A program made the position numbers and the translations under genes. The notes under the pieces are model-generated. The model saw only the letters and a program-made list of their open reading frames with translations. It made no database searches and was not told the origin of the DNA. This document shows positions 1 through 7,720 of a DNA stretch of 22,714 nt, in pieces (positions within the stretch are counted from its first letter, which is position 1; each line of letters opens with the position of its first letter). Source of the stretch: Actinomycetota bacterium. Its GTDB lineage: Bacteria > Actinomycetota > Thermoleophilia > Gaiellales > Gaiellaceae. Location: positions 1 through 22,714 of the forward strand of contig JACCTQ010000017.1 in the NCBI GenBank assembly GCA_013812265.1, in the 5' to 3' direction.

Positions 1-247
1 GGAAGGCGACCGCCGGCCGGCCGATCACCGGTCGCGGAATCAGCCCGAGCGAAAGAGCGGCGCCGAAGGCGCCGACGGCCACGACCGCTGCGCCGCCGAT
101 CCATGCCAGCCGCTCCTCGTCGGAGCCCCCGCTCCAGAAGAGCACCGCAACTAGAAGCGGCGCCGCCACGGCGGACAAAGCTAGCCCTGCCGACCTGCTA
201 GCCGAGGCGTCAGGACTGGCGTCAGCCCGACGCGGGACGGATCGCAT
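1..247 (-). CDS. Membrane protein, N-terminal fragment cut by window edge
   Basis: Reading the minus strand from the ATG at 247 gives an uninterrupted frame of 82 codons that runs off the left edge. After a short polar, Arg/Ser-rich N-terminus there are two hydrophobic segments, roughly residues 25-40 (AGLALSAVAAPLLVAVLF) and 52-72 (WIGGAAVVAVGAFGAALSLG). They are separated by a short acidic loop containing SGGSDEER. This looks like the start of a polytopic inner-membrane protein. The WSGGS-DEER-W-IGGAAV pattern reminds me of O-antigen-ligase-type polymerases of actinobacteria, but too little is present to name the family. An in-frame TAG lies 15 nt upstream of the ATG, which makes this the natural start. 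No clear Shine-Dalgarno sequence is seen. It diverges from the gene at 344. Confidence 0.6.
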   Translation of the reverse strand, partial: MRSVPRRADASPDASASRSAGLALSAVAAPLLVAVLFWSGGSDEERLAWIGGAAVVAVGAFGAALSLGLIPRPVIGRPAVAF

Positions 248-343
248 CGGGCGAGGAAGCTAGCATACCCCTGGCACAATCTCGCTCTTACAAACGGTTT
301 ACACCGAGATCATCATGCAATCACGCCCTTCCGGAACACTACG

Positions 344-976
344 ATGCAACCTGCGGGGCTGCGCGTGGCCTCGAACCGACTCCACCACGGCGGAGACACT
401 CTGAAGAGACTTGGCGTTACGACATTGCTGGTGGCGATTCTGGTGCTGGGAGCAGCCGCGCCGGCCTCTGCGCTGCCGTGTTGGCGGAACCTGATCAATG
501 ACTGGTACGACGGCCGGATCGACAACGTCTATCCCGTCAAGTGCTACCAGCAGGCACTCCGGGAGGCGCCGGCGGACCTCGAGGAATATTCGGATCTTCC
601 CGCCGACCTGACCCGTGCGCTCCAGGGCGTCCTGAGCAGCAGAGGCGGCGGGGGCGGCAATCAGGCGGGGCCGCAGAGCAGGGTCCCCTCCGGTGGGCCG
701 GGCAAGACGCGAGTCGTCTCGAAGGCCGAGCGCGTCGAGAAACGGGCTGTTCCATCGCCTGCCTCGACCCAGGGACGCGATGACCCGGCGGGCCCGATCC
801 AGAGGCTCCTGAACTTCATCGGGCCGAACAACGCCGACTCCATTCCGCTGCCATTGGTCTTCCTCGCGGGGCTGGCGCTCCTCCTCATGGCAACGGGAGC
901 CGCCGGCATGGTGACGCGCCGAGTCCAGGCACGCAGAGTTCCGCCCGAACCGCCCGAACCGCCGCTCGAGCCGTAG
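344..976 (+). CDS. Secreted or membrane-anchored hypothetical protein
   Basis: I do not recognise a functional family. The ATG frame encodes 210 residues. Residues 20-43 form a typical signal peptide (LKRLGVTTLLVAILVLGAA, then an ASA-type cleavage site). A compact region with Cys/Trp follows (LPCWRNLINDWYDGRID, with a second Cys a little later). Residues 97-165 are a low-complexity Gly/Pro/Arg-rich linker, and a hydrophobic helix spans about 168-188, followed by an Arg-rich tail. The layout is that of a small exported domain tethered by a C-terminal membrane helix. The start is doubtful: the ATG puts 19 extra residues before the signal peptide, whereas a CTG at 401 lies 5 nt after a GGCGGAG ribosome-binding sequence and gives a clean signal peptide. 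It is the first gene of a probable operon with the RNA ligase-like gene (9 nt downstream) and nrdJ. Confidence 0.7.
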   Translation: MQPAGLRVASNRLHHGGDTLKRLGVTTLLVAILVLGAAAPASALPCWRNLINDWYDGRIDNVYPVKCYQQALREAPADLEEYSDLPADLTRALQGVLSSRGGGGGNQAGPQSRVPSGGPGKTRVVSKAERVEKRAVPSPASTQGRDDPAGPIQRLLNFIGPNNADSIPLPLVFLAGLALLLMATGAAGMVTRRVQARRVPPEPPEPPLEP

Positions 977-985
977 AGGTTCTTC

Positions 986-1576
986 GTGGCCTGGGACGAA
1001 CCGGGCTCAACCGCGCTGATCGTCCCGGTTCCCGCAGCGGAGGCGGTGATCGGAGATCTGAATCGGCGCTACACGCCGAGCGGCGAGGAGGGCGTGCCCG
1101 CGCACGTGACCCTGATCGTTCCGTTCACACACGCGCGCGAGTTCACCGCGGATCGCGAGGCTGACGTTGGCGCCGTTCTGAGGCGCTTTCGCTCGTTTCC
1201 ATTCACACTCGTCCGGCTCAGGCGATTTGAGGACGCCGGCGTCCTCTATCTGGCTCCCGAGCCGGCCGAGCCATTCGTCGAGATGATTCAGGCGCTCGTG
1301 GCCGCCTTCCCCGAGCACCCGCCGTACGAGGGGCAACATGCAACGATCGTCCCGCACGTCACGATCGCCGAGCTCGCCGAACCGAACGTGATGAGCCAAG
1401 TGAGAGTGGGTATGCGCGACGCGCTACCGATCGAGGCTATCGCCGATCGGGTGCTTCTCATCGAGCGGACGGAGGAGGTGCGGTGGGAGGTGCGGCGGAC
1501 GTTTGAGCTCGAGCCCGTTCCGTCCGACCCGAGGTCTACGTTGCTGAGTCCCGCTGAGGATCTTCCCCACGCGTAG
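986..1576 (+). CDS. 2'-5' RNA ligase family protein (2H phosphoesterase)
   Basis: The 196-residue protein carries the two H-x-T-x motifs that define the 2H phosphoesterase/2'-5' RNA ligase superfamily: HVTL near residue 40 (AHVTLIVPF) and HVTI near residue 121 (PHVTIAEL), about 80 residues apart. In this family the paired histidines catalyse hydrolysis or formation of 2',3'-cyclic or 2'-5' phosphodiester bonds. The true substrate is usually unknown. The length is normal for the family and the protein looks cytosolic. The GTG start at 986 is preceded by AGAGG at a suitable distance and lies 9 nt after the previous stop, so co-transcription is likely. nrdJ follows after 35 nt. Superfamily assignment is confident from both motifs; the specific activity is unknown. 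Confidence 0.88.
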   Translation: MAWDEPGSTALIVPVPAAEAVIGDLNRRYTPSGEEGVPAHVTLIVPFTHAREFTADREADVGAVLRRFRSFPFTLVRLRRFEDAGVLYLAPEPAEPFVEMIQALVAAFPEHPPYEGQHATIVPHVTIAELAEPNVMSQVRVGMRDALPIEAIADRVLLIERTEEVRWEVRRTFELEPVPSDPRSTLLSPAEDLPHA

Positions 1577-1611
1577 AGCAGGGTCGATCAGTCACAATTC
1601 CAGGAGGCACG

Positions 1612-4389
1612 ATGGCGTCCGCAGAGCAGATCAACCCAGCAGAGATCACGGCCCCCGAGATCGTGAACGCGGTCGTCGACGAGGAGGCGCGGCTCGCCGT
1701 GAGGCGATTCTTCACGATCCCCGGTCGCGACCCGTTCGACGAGATCGAATGGGAGCTCCGAGACGCCTTCATTCCGGGCAAGGACAAGCCGGTCTTCGAG
1801 CAGAAGAGCGTCGAGTTCCCGAAGTTCTGGTCGCAGACCGCGACCAACATCGTCGCCCAGAAGTACTTCCGCGGGCGAATGACGTCTCCCGAGCGCGAGC
1901 GGAGCGTCAAGCAGATGGTCGGCCGCGTTGTGACCACGATCGGCGAGTGGGGCCGCGCGGGCGGTTACTTCGCGTCGGACGAAGAGGCGGAAACCTTCGA
2001 GGCCGAGCTGAAGGCAATCCTAGTCAACCAGCTGGCGGCCTTCAACTCGCCGGTCTGGTTCAACGTCGGCTTCGAGGAGAAGCCGCAATGCTCAGCGTGC
2101 TTCATTCTTTCGATCGAGGATTCGATGGACTCGATCCTCGACTGGATTCGCCGGGAAGGGATCATCTTCCGGGGCGGCTCGGGCTCGGGCGCGAACCTGT
2201 CGAAGCTCCGCTCCTCCAAGGAGCAGCTGTCGAAGGGCGGCTACGCCTCGGGCCCTGTCTCGTTCATGCGGGGTGCGGACGCCTCGGCCGGAACGATCAA
2301 GTCGGGCGGCAAGACGCGCCGCGCGGCGAAGATGGTGGTGCTCGACATCGATCATCCCGACGTCGACGAGTTCATCTGGTGCAAGGCGCGCGAGGAAGAG
2401 AAAGCGCGCGTCCTCGAGTCGGCCGGCTACGACATGTCCTTGGACTCTCCCCACTGGGCGTCGATCCAGTATCAGAACGCCAATAACTCGGTCCGTGTCA
2501 CGGACGCGTTCATGGAGGCTGCCGAGTCCGATTCCGACTGGAACCTGACTGCGCGAACCGACGGGGTGGTCGTCGAGACGGTCAAGGCCCGCAAGCTGCT
2601 GCGCGACATGGCCGAGGCCGCCTGGAAATGCGCCGATCCGGGAGTGCAGTACGACACGACCATCAACTCATGGCATACGCTTCCCAATACCGGCAGGATT
2701 AACGCGTCCAATCCGTGCAGCGAATATCTATCGGTAGATGATAGCGCGTGCAATCTTTCGTCGATCAATCTGATGAAGTTTCGGCGTGAAGACGGTGAGT
2801 TGGACGTTGAAGCCTTTGAGCATGCGGTCGATACGATGCTCCTCGCGCAAGAGATCCTCGTCGGCTACTCCTCGTACCCGACACCGGGAATCGAGCGCAA
2901 CGCAAAGGCACAGCGCCAACTCGGCCTTGGGTACGCCAATCTTGGCGCGCTGTTGATGGCGCGCGGGCTTCCGTACGACTCGGATGAGGGCCGCGCCTAC
3001 GCTGCCGCAGTCACTGCGCTCATGACCGGTCGTGCCTACCGAAAATCGGCCGAGATAGCGGCTCGCATGGGTCCATTCGCCGACTATCAGCCCAACGCGG
3101 CCGCAATGATCGGCGTTATCGCCAAGCATCGCGCCGCCGTCGGAAACATCGAGGGAACCGATTCGGTTCCGGATGACCTCCTGGGCGCTTGTCGGCGCGC
3201 CTGGGATGACGCCCTGGACCTCGGTGAAGTGCACGGATACAGAAACGCACAGTCGGTGGTCATCGCCCCCACGGGGACCATATCTTTCATGATGGACTGT
3301 GACACGACCGGCATTGAGCCGGACTTCTCGCTCGTCAAGTCGAAGAAACTCGTCGGCGGCGGGGAGATCACAATCGTGAACAAGACCGTGCCGATGGCAC
3401 TCGAGAAGCTCGGCTATGCCCCGCGTGAGTCCGAGGAGATCGTCGCTTTCGTGGACGAGCGGAACACGGTCGTCAGCGCGCCGTACGTCAAGACCGAGCA
3501 CTACCCCGTCTTCGACTGCGCGATCGGAAACCGAGCGATCCATTACATGGGCCACGTGAAGATGATGGGCGCCGCCCAGCCATTCATCTCGGGTGCAATT
3601 TCTAAGACGGTCAACCTGCCCGAGGAGGCAACGGTCGATGAGGTGGCGATGGTCTTCAGCGAGGCCTGGCGCCTCGGCGTGAAGGCGATCGCGATCTACC
3701 GCGACAACTGTAAGGTCGCGCAACCGCTGTCAGGCAAGATGGAGGACGGGAAGGGTCTCGTCGCGCCGGCCCTGGCGGCGACCGCGCTCACCCCCAGGCC
3801 GCAGCGCCGCCGGGTGCCGGAGGACCGCACGGAGGTCGGCCGCAAGTTCCGGGTCGGCGACTACGAAGGCTACATCCACGTCGGCCTGTTCGAGGATGGC
3901 ACGCCCGGCGACATCTTCGTCGATATCGCGAAGGACGGAACGACGCTTCAGGGCCTGATGAACTCGCTCATGATCGCTGTCTCCATGGGGCTCCAGTACG
4001 GCGTCCCGCCGGAGGTATACGTCTCGAAGCTGAGCCACATGCGCTTCGAGCCCTCGGGCCTGACGAACGACGCCGACATCCGCACCGCGAAGTCGATCGT
4101 GGACTACATCTTCCGCTGGTTCGGCAAGAAGTTCCTCACGACCGACCAGCAGGAGGAGGTCGGCATCCTGTCCCAGGAGGTGCGAGCGCGGATGACGCAG
4201 GCGTACAACGCCGGGCAGACGGGAGCGCCCGTGGCGGCAGCCCCGGCCGAGGCAGCCTCGCCCGGCCAGACGGCGCTCTTCAACAGCTGGGAGGACGCGG
4301 TCGAGTGCGCGAGGTGCGGCGGCCGGATGGTGCGAACGGGCAGCTGCTACACCTGCCGGGACTGCGGGACGAACACCGGCTGCTCTTAG
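1612..4389 (+). CDS. nrdJ: Adenosylcobalamin-dependent (class II) ribonucleotide reductase
   Basis: This 925-residue protein is the B12-dependent ribonucleotide reductase. It reduces ribonucleotides to deoxyribonucleotides using a thiyl radical generated from adenosylcobalamin, without needing oxygen. Visible landmarks are the N-terminal PVWFNVG/CSACFI region, the glycine-rich RGGSGSGANLS segment, the NPCSEY motif (about residue 367) with CNLSSIN, a PTGTISFMMDCDTTGIEP active-site segment, and a C-terminal Cys-rich tail (CARCGG, then CYTCRDCG and TGCS) that relays electrons to the active site. Length is typical. The ATG is preceded by CCAGGAGG. The stop codon is one nucleotide from the stop of the convergent NHL gene. 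Third-position GC falls sharply between about 2640 and 3300 (23 of 40 codons at 2701-2820) compared with both flanks (38/40 at 1801-1920; 40/40 at 4021-4140). The reading frame is intact. No cobalamin riboswitch is visible in the 35-nt gap upstream. Confidence 0.97.
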   Translation: MASAEQINPAEITAPEIVNAVVDEEARLAVRRFFTIPGRDPFDEIEWELRDAFIPGKDKPVFEQKSVEFPKFWSQTATNIVAQKYFRGRMTSPERERSVKQMVGRVVTTIGEWGRAGGYFASDEEAETFEAELKAILVNQLAAFNSPVWFNVGFEEKPQCSACFILSIEDSMDSILDWIRREGIIFRGGSGSGANLSKLRSSKEQLSKGGYASGPVSFMRGADASAGTIKSGGKTRRAAKMVVLDIDHPDVDEFIWCKAREEEKARVLESAGYDMSLDSPHWASIQYQNANNSVRVTDAFMEAAESDSDWNLTARTDGVVVETVKARKLLRDMAEAAWKCADPGVQYDTTINSWHTLPNTGRINASNPCSEYLSVDDSACNLSSINLMKFRREDGELDVEAFEHAVDTMLLAQEILVGYSSYPTPGIERNAKAQRQLGLGYANLGALLMARGLPYDSDEGRAYAAAVTALMTGRAYRKSAEIAARMGPFADYQPNAAAMIGVIAKHRAAVGNIEGTDSVPDDLLGACRRAWDDALDLGEVHGYRNAQSVVIAPTGTISFMMDCDTTGIEPDFSLVKSKKLVGGGEITIVNKTVPMALEKLGYAPRESEEIVAFVDERNTVVSAPYVKTEHYPVFDCAIGNRAIHYMGHVKMMGAAQPFISGAISKTVNLPEEATVDEVAMVFSEAWRLGVKAIAIYRDNCKVAQPLSGKMEDGKGLVAPALAATALTPRPQRRRVPEDRTEVGRKFRVGDYEGYIHVGLFEDGTPGDIFVDIAKDGTTLQGLMNSLMIAVSMGLQYGVPPEVYVSKLSHMRFEPSGLTNDADIRTAKSIVDYIFRWFGKKFLTTDQQEEVGILSQEVRARMTQAYNAGQTGAPVAAAPAEAASPGQTALFNSWEDAVECARCGGRMVRTGSCYTCRDCGTNTGCS

Positions 4390-4390
4390 C

Positions 4391-5554
4391 TTAGCGCCAG
4401 GTCGCTAGAAGCTCGCCGGCGGGCGAGAACTTCTGGACTCGGCATGTGCAAGCTGAGCCGCTCGGAGGAACGCTTTCGGCGACATAGATGTTGCCCTGTG
4501 CGTCGAGCGCGACGCCTGTCGGGTTCTTCAGCTGGCCGGGAGCGCTGCCGGGAGCGCCCGCCCGAAGCATGACCGCTCCGGTTGGCGAGAGCTTTGTGAT
4601 CCGGGCCGCGTCCGCCTCGGCAACATAGATGTTGCCCTGTGCGTCGAGCGCAATTCCGTGCGGCCCGGCCAAAGATCCCCACTGGGCGAGGGGGGCGCCG
4701 GTCGGTGCCAGCTTCTGGACACGATTGTTGCCCGTGTCGGCGACGTAGATGTTCCCCTGTGCGTCGACCGCGACGTCGCTCGGCTCTTGGAACTGGCCCA
4801 CCCCTGCGCCGAACCCCCCGACGACCATCAGCGACTGTCCGCCCGCTGAGAACTTCTGGACGCGATGGTTCCCCAAATCGGCCACGTACACATCTGCAGC
4901 GGCATCGAGCGCGATCCCGCGCGGGCCCTGAAGACGACCCGGAGCGTTGCCCGGCCCGCCAAAGGCGCTTATGCGCTCACCCGTCGCCGAAAGCCGGGTG
5001 ACCCGACTCGAGGCGAACTCCGTCACCCAGATCGAGCCCTGTCCATCGACCGCCAGCCGAGCGAGCACCTCCAGACCCTGGCCCAAGCGCGCGACAACGT
5101 CGCCGTTCGGCGCGAGCTTGACCACTCGGTTCGCTCCCTGGTCGGCCGCATAGATGTTTCCGGCCGCGTCAACGGCGACCCCACGGGGGCCGACCGTGTC
5201 CGAGAACCGGTGAGCGGGAGCGGGAGCGGGAGCGGGTGGCGGTGGCGGTGGTGTCACCGGCCGGGCGCGGCGAGTCAACCGCGCGCTGTGACAGTGAAAC
5301 CCATGGCCGTGATACCGGCCGTCGTGCGCTCGGCGGCAGCTTGCGCCGACGCGGAGACACTCGTGCCTGCCGCCAATGACGGCGTGCCGGGAGCCGCGCG
5401 CGCAACCCTTGGACGGGCGTGCGGGCTCCGCATCGGCATGGTCAGTGATCAGAGGCCGCTCCGCGGCGCGTGAGGTCAGCGGGATGGCGCCGAGGCCAAG
5501 CATGCCTGCTGCAAGGGCCGCCGCCGATGTGCCGATGAGGACAGCGTGCCTCAG
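4391..5554 (-). CDS. Secreted NHL-repeat beta-propeller protein
   Basis: The C-terminal 280 residues hold six NHL repeats with the pattern G-x-A-x-D-x-x-G-N-I-Y-V-A-D-x-x-N-x-R-V-x-K (for example VAVDAQGNIYVADTGNNRVQ), enough for one six-bladed propeller. NHL propellers bind proteins, RNA or sugars or act as lyases; no catalytic residue identifies a reaction here. A Pro/Ala-rich linker precedes the propeller. The first ATG (5503) cuts a signal peptide in half. Extending to a CTG at 5554 restores LRHAVLIGTSAAALAAGMLG, so I prefer the longer form (387 residues), though the non-standard start is unproven. Between the signal peptide and the linker about 55 residues are unusually rich in Arg, His and Cys. 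A parallel frame (5439-5275) reads an Ala/Thr/Ser-rich secreted-type sequence, so two compensating frameshifts are possible. It lies downstream of the hydrolase gene on the same strand. Confidence 0.8.
   Translation of the reverse strand: MRHAVLIGTSAAALAAGMLGLGAIPLTSRAAERPLITDHADAEPARPSKGCARGSRHAVIGGRHECLRVGASCRRAHDGRYHGHGFHCHSARLTRRARPVTPPPPPPAPAPAPAHRFSDTVGPRGVAVDAAGNIYAADQGANRVVKLAPNGDVVARLGQGLEVLARLAVDGQGSIWVTEFASSRVTRLSATGERISAFGGPGNAPGRLQGPRGIALDAAADVYVADLGNHRVQKFSAGGQSLMVVGGFGAGVGQFQEPSDVAVDAQGNIYVADTGNNRVQKLAPTGAPLAQWGSLAGPHGIALDAQGNIYVAEADAARITKLSPTGAVMLRAGAPGSAPGQLKNPTGVALDAQGNIYVAESVPPSGSACTCRVQKFSPAGELLATWR
4482..4771. repeat. Near-identical DNA repeats encoding NHL blades
   Basis: A 29-nt stretch is identical at 4482-4510 and 4623-4651 and recurs with three mismatches at 4743-4771. 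Each copy encodes the DAQGNIYVA core of a propeller blade on the minus strand. Identity includes synonymous positions, which points to recent duplication or gene conversion between blades rather than protein-level conservation alone. Confidence 0.85.
5214..5252. repeat. Simple hexamer repeats in propeller linker
   Basis: About four tandem GGGAGC-type units followed by about four GGTGGC/GGTGGT-type units encode the Ala-Pro and poly-Pro linker of the minus-strand NHL protein. Such short tandem repeats are prone to slippage. Loss or gain of hexamers would change linker length without shifting the frame. Confidence 0.7.
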
Positions 5555-5582
5555 ATCCGGAAGGATAGCAAGCCGCGCTCCG

Positions 5583-5612
5583 ATCGTAGGACTCGCCGGA
5601 TCACCAAGTCAA
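5583..5612 (-). promoter_or_regulatory. Promoter for the NHL gene (TTGACT-18-TACGAT)
   Basis: On the minus strand, TTGACT (5612-5607) and TACGAT (5588-5583) are separated by 18 nt, the best sigma-70-like pair seen in this window. Transcription would start near 5576, about 20 nt before the CTG at 5554. A second possible -10, an extended TGC-TATCCT at 5567-5562, sits 7 nt from that CTG. Either implies the NHL gene can be expressed independently of the hydrolase gene ending at 5681. Confidence 0.5.
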
Positions 5613-5680
5613 GTCTCTCACCGAGTGGGCCGCCGCCTTGAAACAGCCGAATCGGCCCGAGAAAGGGCGAGCGGCTCCTG

Positions 5681-7699
5681 TCAGGATCCGGTTGTCTCGG
5701 TTCGCCGCCACGCGGGAGCCACGAGCCCCGCGCCACCGCACGCCCGGCATACCCGTGCGAGCCTGACGAATTCCCGTCCGTCGCGGTTCACAGCGTAAAG
5801 AGCGCAGCCGCCGCCGCGAACCGGAACGCACGCGACAAAGGCGAGCTTGCTCCCGTCCGGCGCCCACGCCGGGCCGCGTGCCACGCGGGGGATGCCGGCG
5901 GGCGGGCGGAGAACAGTTACACGCCCGCTCGCCAGGTCGACGATGCCGCCGAACGCGCCAAGTGCACTCTCGCCGTTCAAGAAGGCGATCTTCTCGCCGT
6001 CCGGGGACCACGCAACCTGCCGCGCCGGGCAGCAGCCGGCGAGCTTCAGGACCTCGCCGGAGCCGCGAGCATTAACCACGGTCACGCCCGCTCCGCGGAG
6101 GCTCCCGGTCGCGATCCAGTCGCCGTTGGGCGAGAAGCTCGCACCGACCGGGATCGAAGGACGAGGCGAGAGGAGGCTCGTGCGAGCCTCGCCCTTCGCC
6201 GAGACGATGAGAAGCTGGCCGTGCGGAGGCGTAAGCGAGGTCGGCGGCCAGCGGGCGCGCGTGAACGCGATCGTCGTGCCGTCAGGCGACCAGGCCGGAT
6301 CGTACTCGTCGCGATACCAGGCAATCCTGCGCCGACCTGTTCCGTCGGCGTTCACGATCTCGAGACCGAACCGTCCCGAGTAGGCGATCTTCCGGCTGTC
6401 GGGTGACCAGGCCGAGACGGAATCGAACACGTAGTGCGCCACGGGCGAGACTGCTGTGCTGCGGTCGCCGTCGAGGGCCGCCGCGACGAGCGTCTGGCCG
6501 CCGCGGGTCTGGTAGGTGAGAGCGCGTCCGTCGGGCGCCCACCTGGCCGCGCGCAAAGGCCCGCCGAGCGTTCGCAGCGGTCGCGCTGGAGAACCGGCGG
6601 CTCCGAGCGCCGCAGCTTCCCACATCCGCGCACCCGCGAAGGACGACTCGCGCACGAAGAGAATCTCGTCTTGACCCGCCTCCTCGAGGTAGGGCTGTGC
6701 GGGCGGCAGCTTCATTGCAGGAAGCTCGGCTGTCGGTGCGCTCAATCGAACGCGCTGGGTGAAAAGCGGCGGCAGCAGCCCGAGGCGTCCGAGCGCGTAC
6801 GGAAGACCCCACCTGCCCCGCATCCCCGCGCCGTGCGGCCACGATCCGACGACCTCTCTGACGGGCGCGTTCGGATTCAGGCGACGTAGACGCTTGACCA
6901 GGCGCCCTGCCTGCAGGGTGCCGTACGCGACGGTCCTGTCCTTCCGGCTCCACCAGACCTCGAGCGGCACTGCGGACGATGCGATCGTGCGCGCGTAGGT
7001 GAGCGGGCTTCTGCGCGCGTAGGCACGCGGCATTCGCCTGGGGCTCCCGCCGACCTCGCGATGCGCGAGATAGCGCAGGGCCGGCCCGATCCGTTGCGTC
7101 CACGCGCGCAGGCACCTCACGCCGCATCGAAGCCGCGGGAAGTCCCTGTAGCGACGGGCGAGATCCGCGACCGGGTCGAACGCGACCACGCCCGCCAGCA
7201 GCCGCGGGTGGCGCGCAAGCAGCAGAAGCGCCTCCTGTCCCCCCATGCTCGTCCCGACGGCGTAGACACGGCGCCGGTCGATCCGGAGCCACGGCAGTGT
7301 TCGGGTCACGATGTCCGGCATCCGAGCGAGATCGGCTATCTGCCCTGGGTAGCCCCACGAGTAGAGCTTGAGGCGCCGTCCGTAGCCGCTCGGCGAAACG
7401 AGCGCAAAGGAGCCGAGGGCGGGAAGCCTTCCCCACTGGCGAGCGTTGGCGGCTGCTCCGACGCCGCGCCCGTGGGGCGAGATGACGAGCGGAAGACGAG
7501 GGTTGGCGCCGCGCCTGTATCCGGCGGGGAGGACGACGTAGGCAGAGGCCCGGTGCCCGTCGTGTGTACGGTAATGAATCTTCCAGGTGCGAACCTGCGC
7601 GCTCGTGGGCGACGGTGCTTTGGCTGTGTAAGACGCCGCGAGCGAGCGACCCCCGACCAGCAGGAGGGCGACGCCGACTATCGCGATTGATCTCCTCAT
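5681..7699 (-). CDS. Secreted alpha/beta hydrolase fused to C-terminal TolB-like propeller
   Basis: The 672-residue protein starts with a signal peptide (residues 1-21). Residues 35-300 form an alpha/beta hydrolase of the prolyl-oligopeptidase/esterase type: an oxyanion-region ISPHGRG (73-79), the nucleophile elbow GTSMGG with Ser151, a probable acid Asp254 (RKDRTVAYG) and His289 (GSWPHGAG). Residues 340-660 contain repeated W/F-S/A-P-D/N-G-x-x-I-A-F/Y motifs (AWSPDSRKIAY, AWSPDGTTIAF, AWSPDGEKIAF, AWAPDGSKLAF), the signature of TolB/WD40-like PD40 propellers. In S9 peptidases the propeller precedes the hydrolase; here the order is reversed. A peptidase or carbohydrate esterase acting outside the membrane is plausible, but the substrate cannot be read from sequence. 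The ATG follows a GGGAG sequence and lies 21 nt from the start of the divergent gene at 7721. Confidence 0.88.
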   Translation of the reverse strand: MRRSIAIVGVALLLVGGRSLAASYTAKAPSPTSAQVRTWKIHYRTHDGHRASAYVVLPAGYRRGANPRLPLVISPHGRGVGAAANARQWGRLPALGSFALVSPSGYGRRLKLYSWGYPGQIADLARMPDIVTRTLPWLRIDRRRVYAVGTSMGGQEALLLLARHPRLLAGVVAFDPVADLARRYRDFPRLRCGVRCLRAWTQRIGPALRYLAHREVGGSPRRMPRAYARRSPLTYARTIASSAVPLEVWWSRKDRTVAYGTLQAGRLVKRLRRLNPNAPVREVVGSWPHGAGMRGRWGLPYALGRLGLLPPLFTQRVRLSAPTAELPAMKLPPAQPYLEEAGQDEILFVRESSFAGARMWEAAALGAAGSPARPLRTLGGPLRAARWAPDGRALTYQTRGGQTLVAAALDGDRSTAVSPVAHYVFDSVSAWSPDSRKIAYSGRFGLEIVNADGTGRRRIAWYRDEYDPAWSPDGTTIAFTRARWPPTSLTPPHGQLLIVSAKGEARTSLLSPRPSIPVGASFSPNGDWIATGSLRGAGVTVVNARGSGEVLKLAGCCPARQVAWSPDGEKIAFLNGESALGAFGGIVDLASGRVTVLRPPAGIPRVARGPAWAPDGSKLAFVACVPVRGGGCALYAVNRDGREFVRLARVCRACGGAGLVAPAWRRTETTGS

Positions 7700-7720
7700 C
7701 GCTCTCCCTGGATCCGCGCG

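Noticed and set aside
248..343. Promoter for the operon starting at 344
   Set aside because: TTTACA near 298 and a TACGAT near 340 are present, but their spacing does not fit each other or the start codon.
1577..1611. Cobalamin riboswitch upstream of nrdJ
   Set aside because: Only 35 nt separate nrdJ from the previous gene, far too short, and no B12-box-like sequence is present there.
2728..3723. Long minus-strand open frame inside nrdJ
   Set aside because: It is a shadow of the strongly coding plus strand, with no recognisable domain or translation signal.
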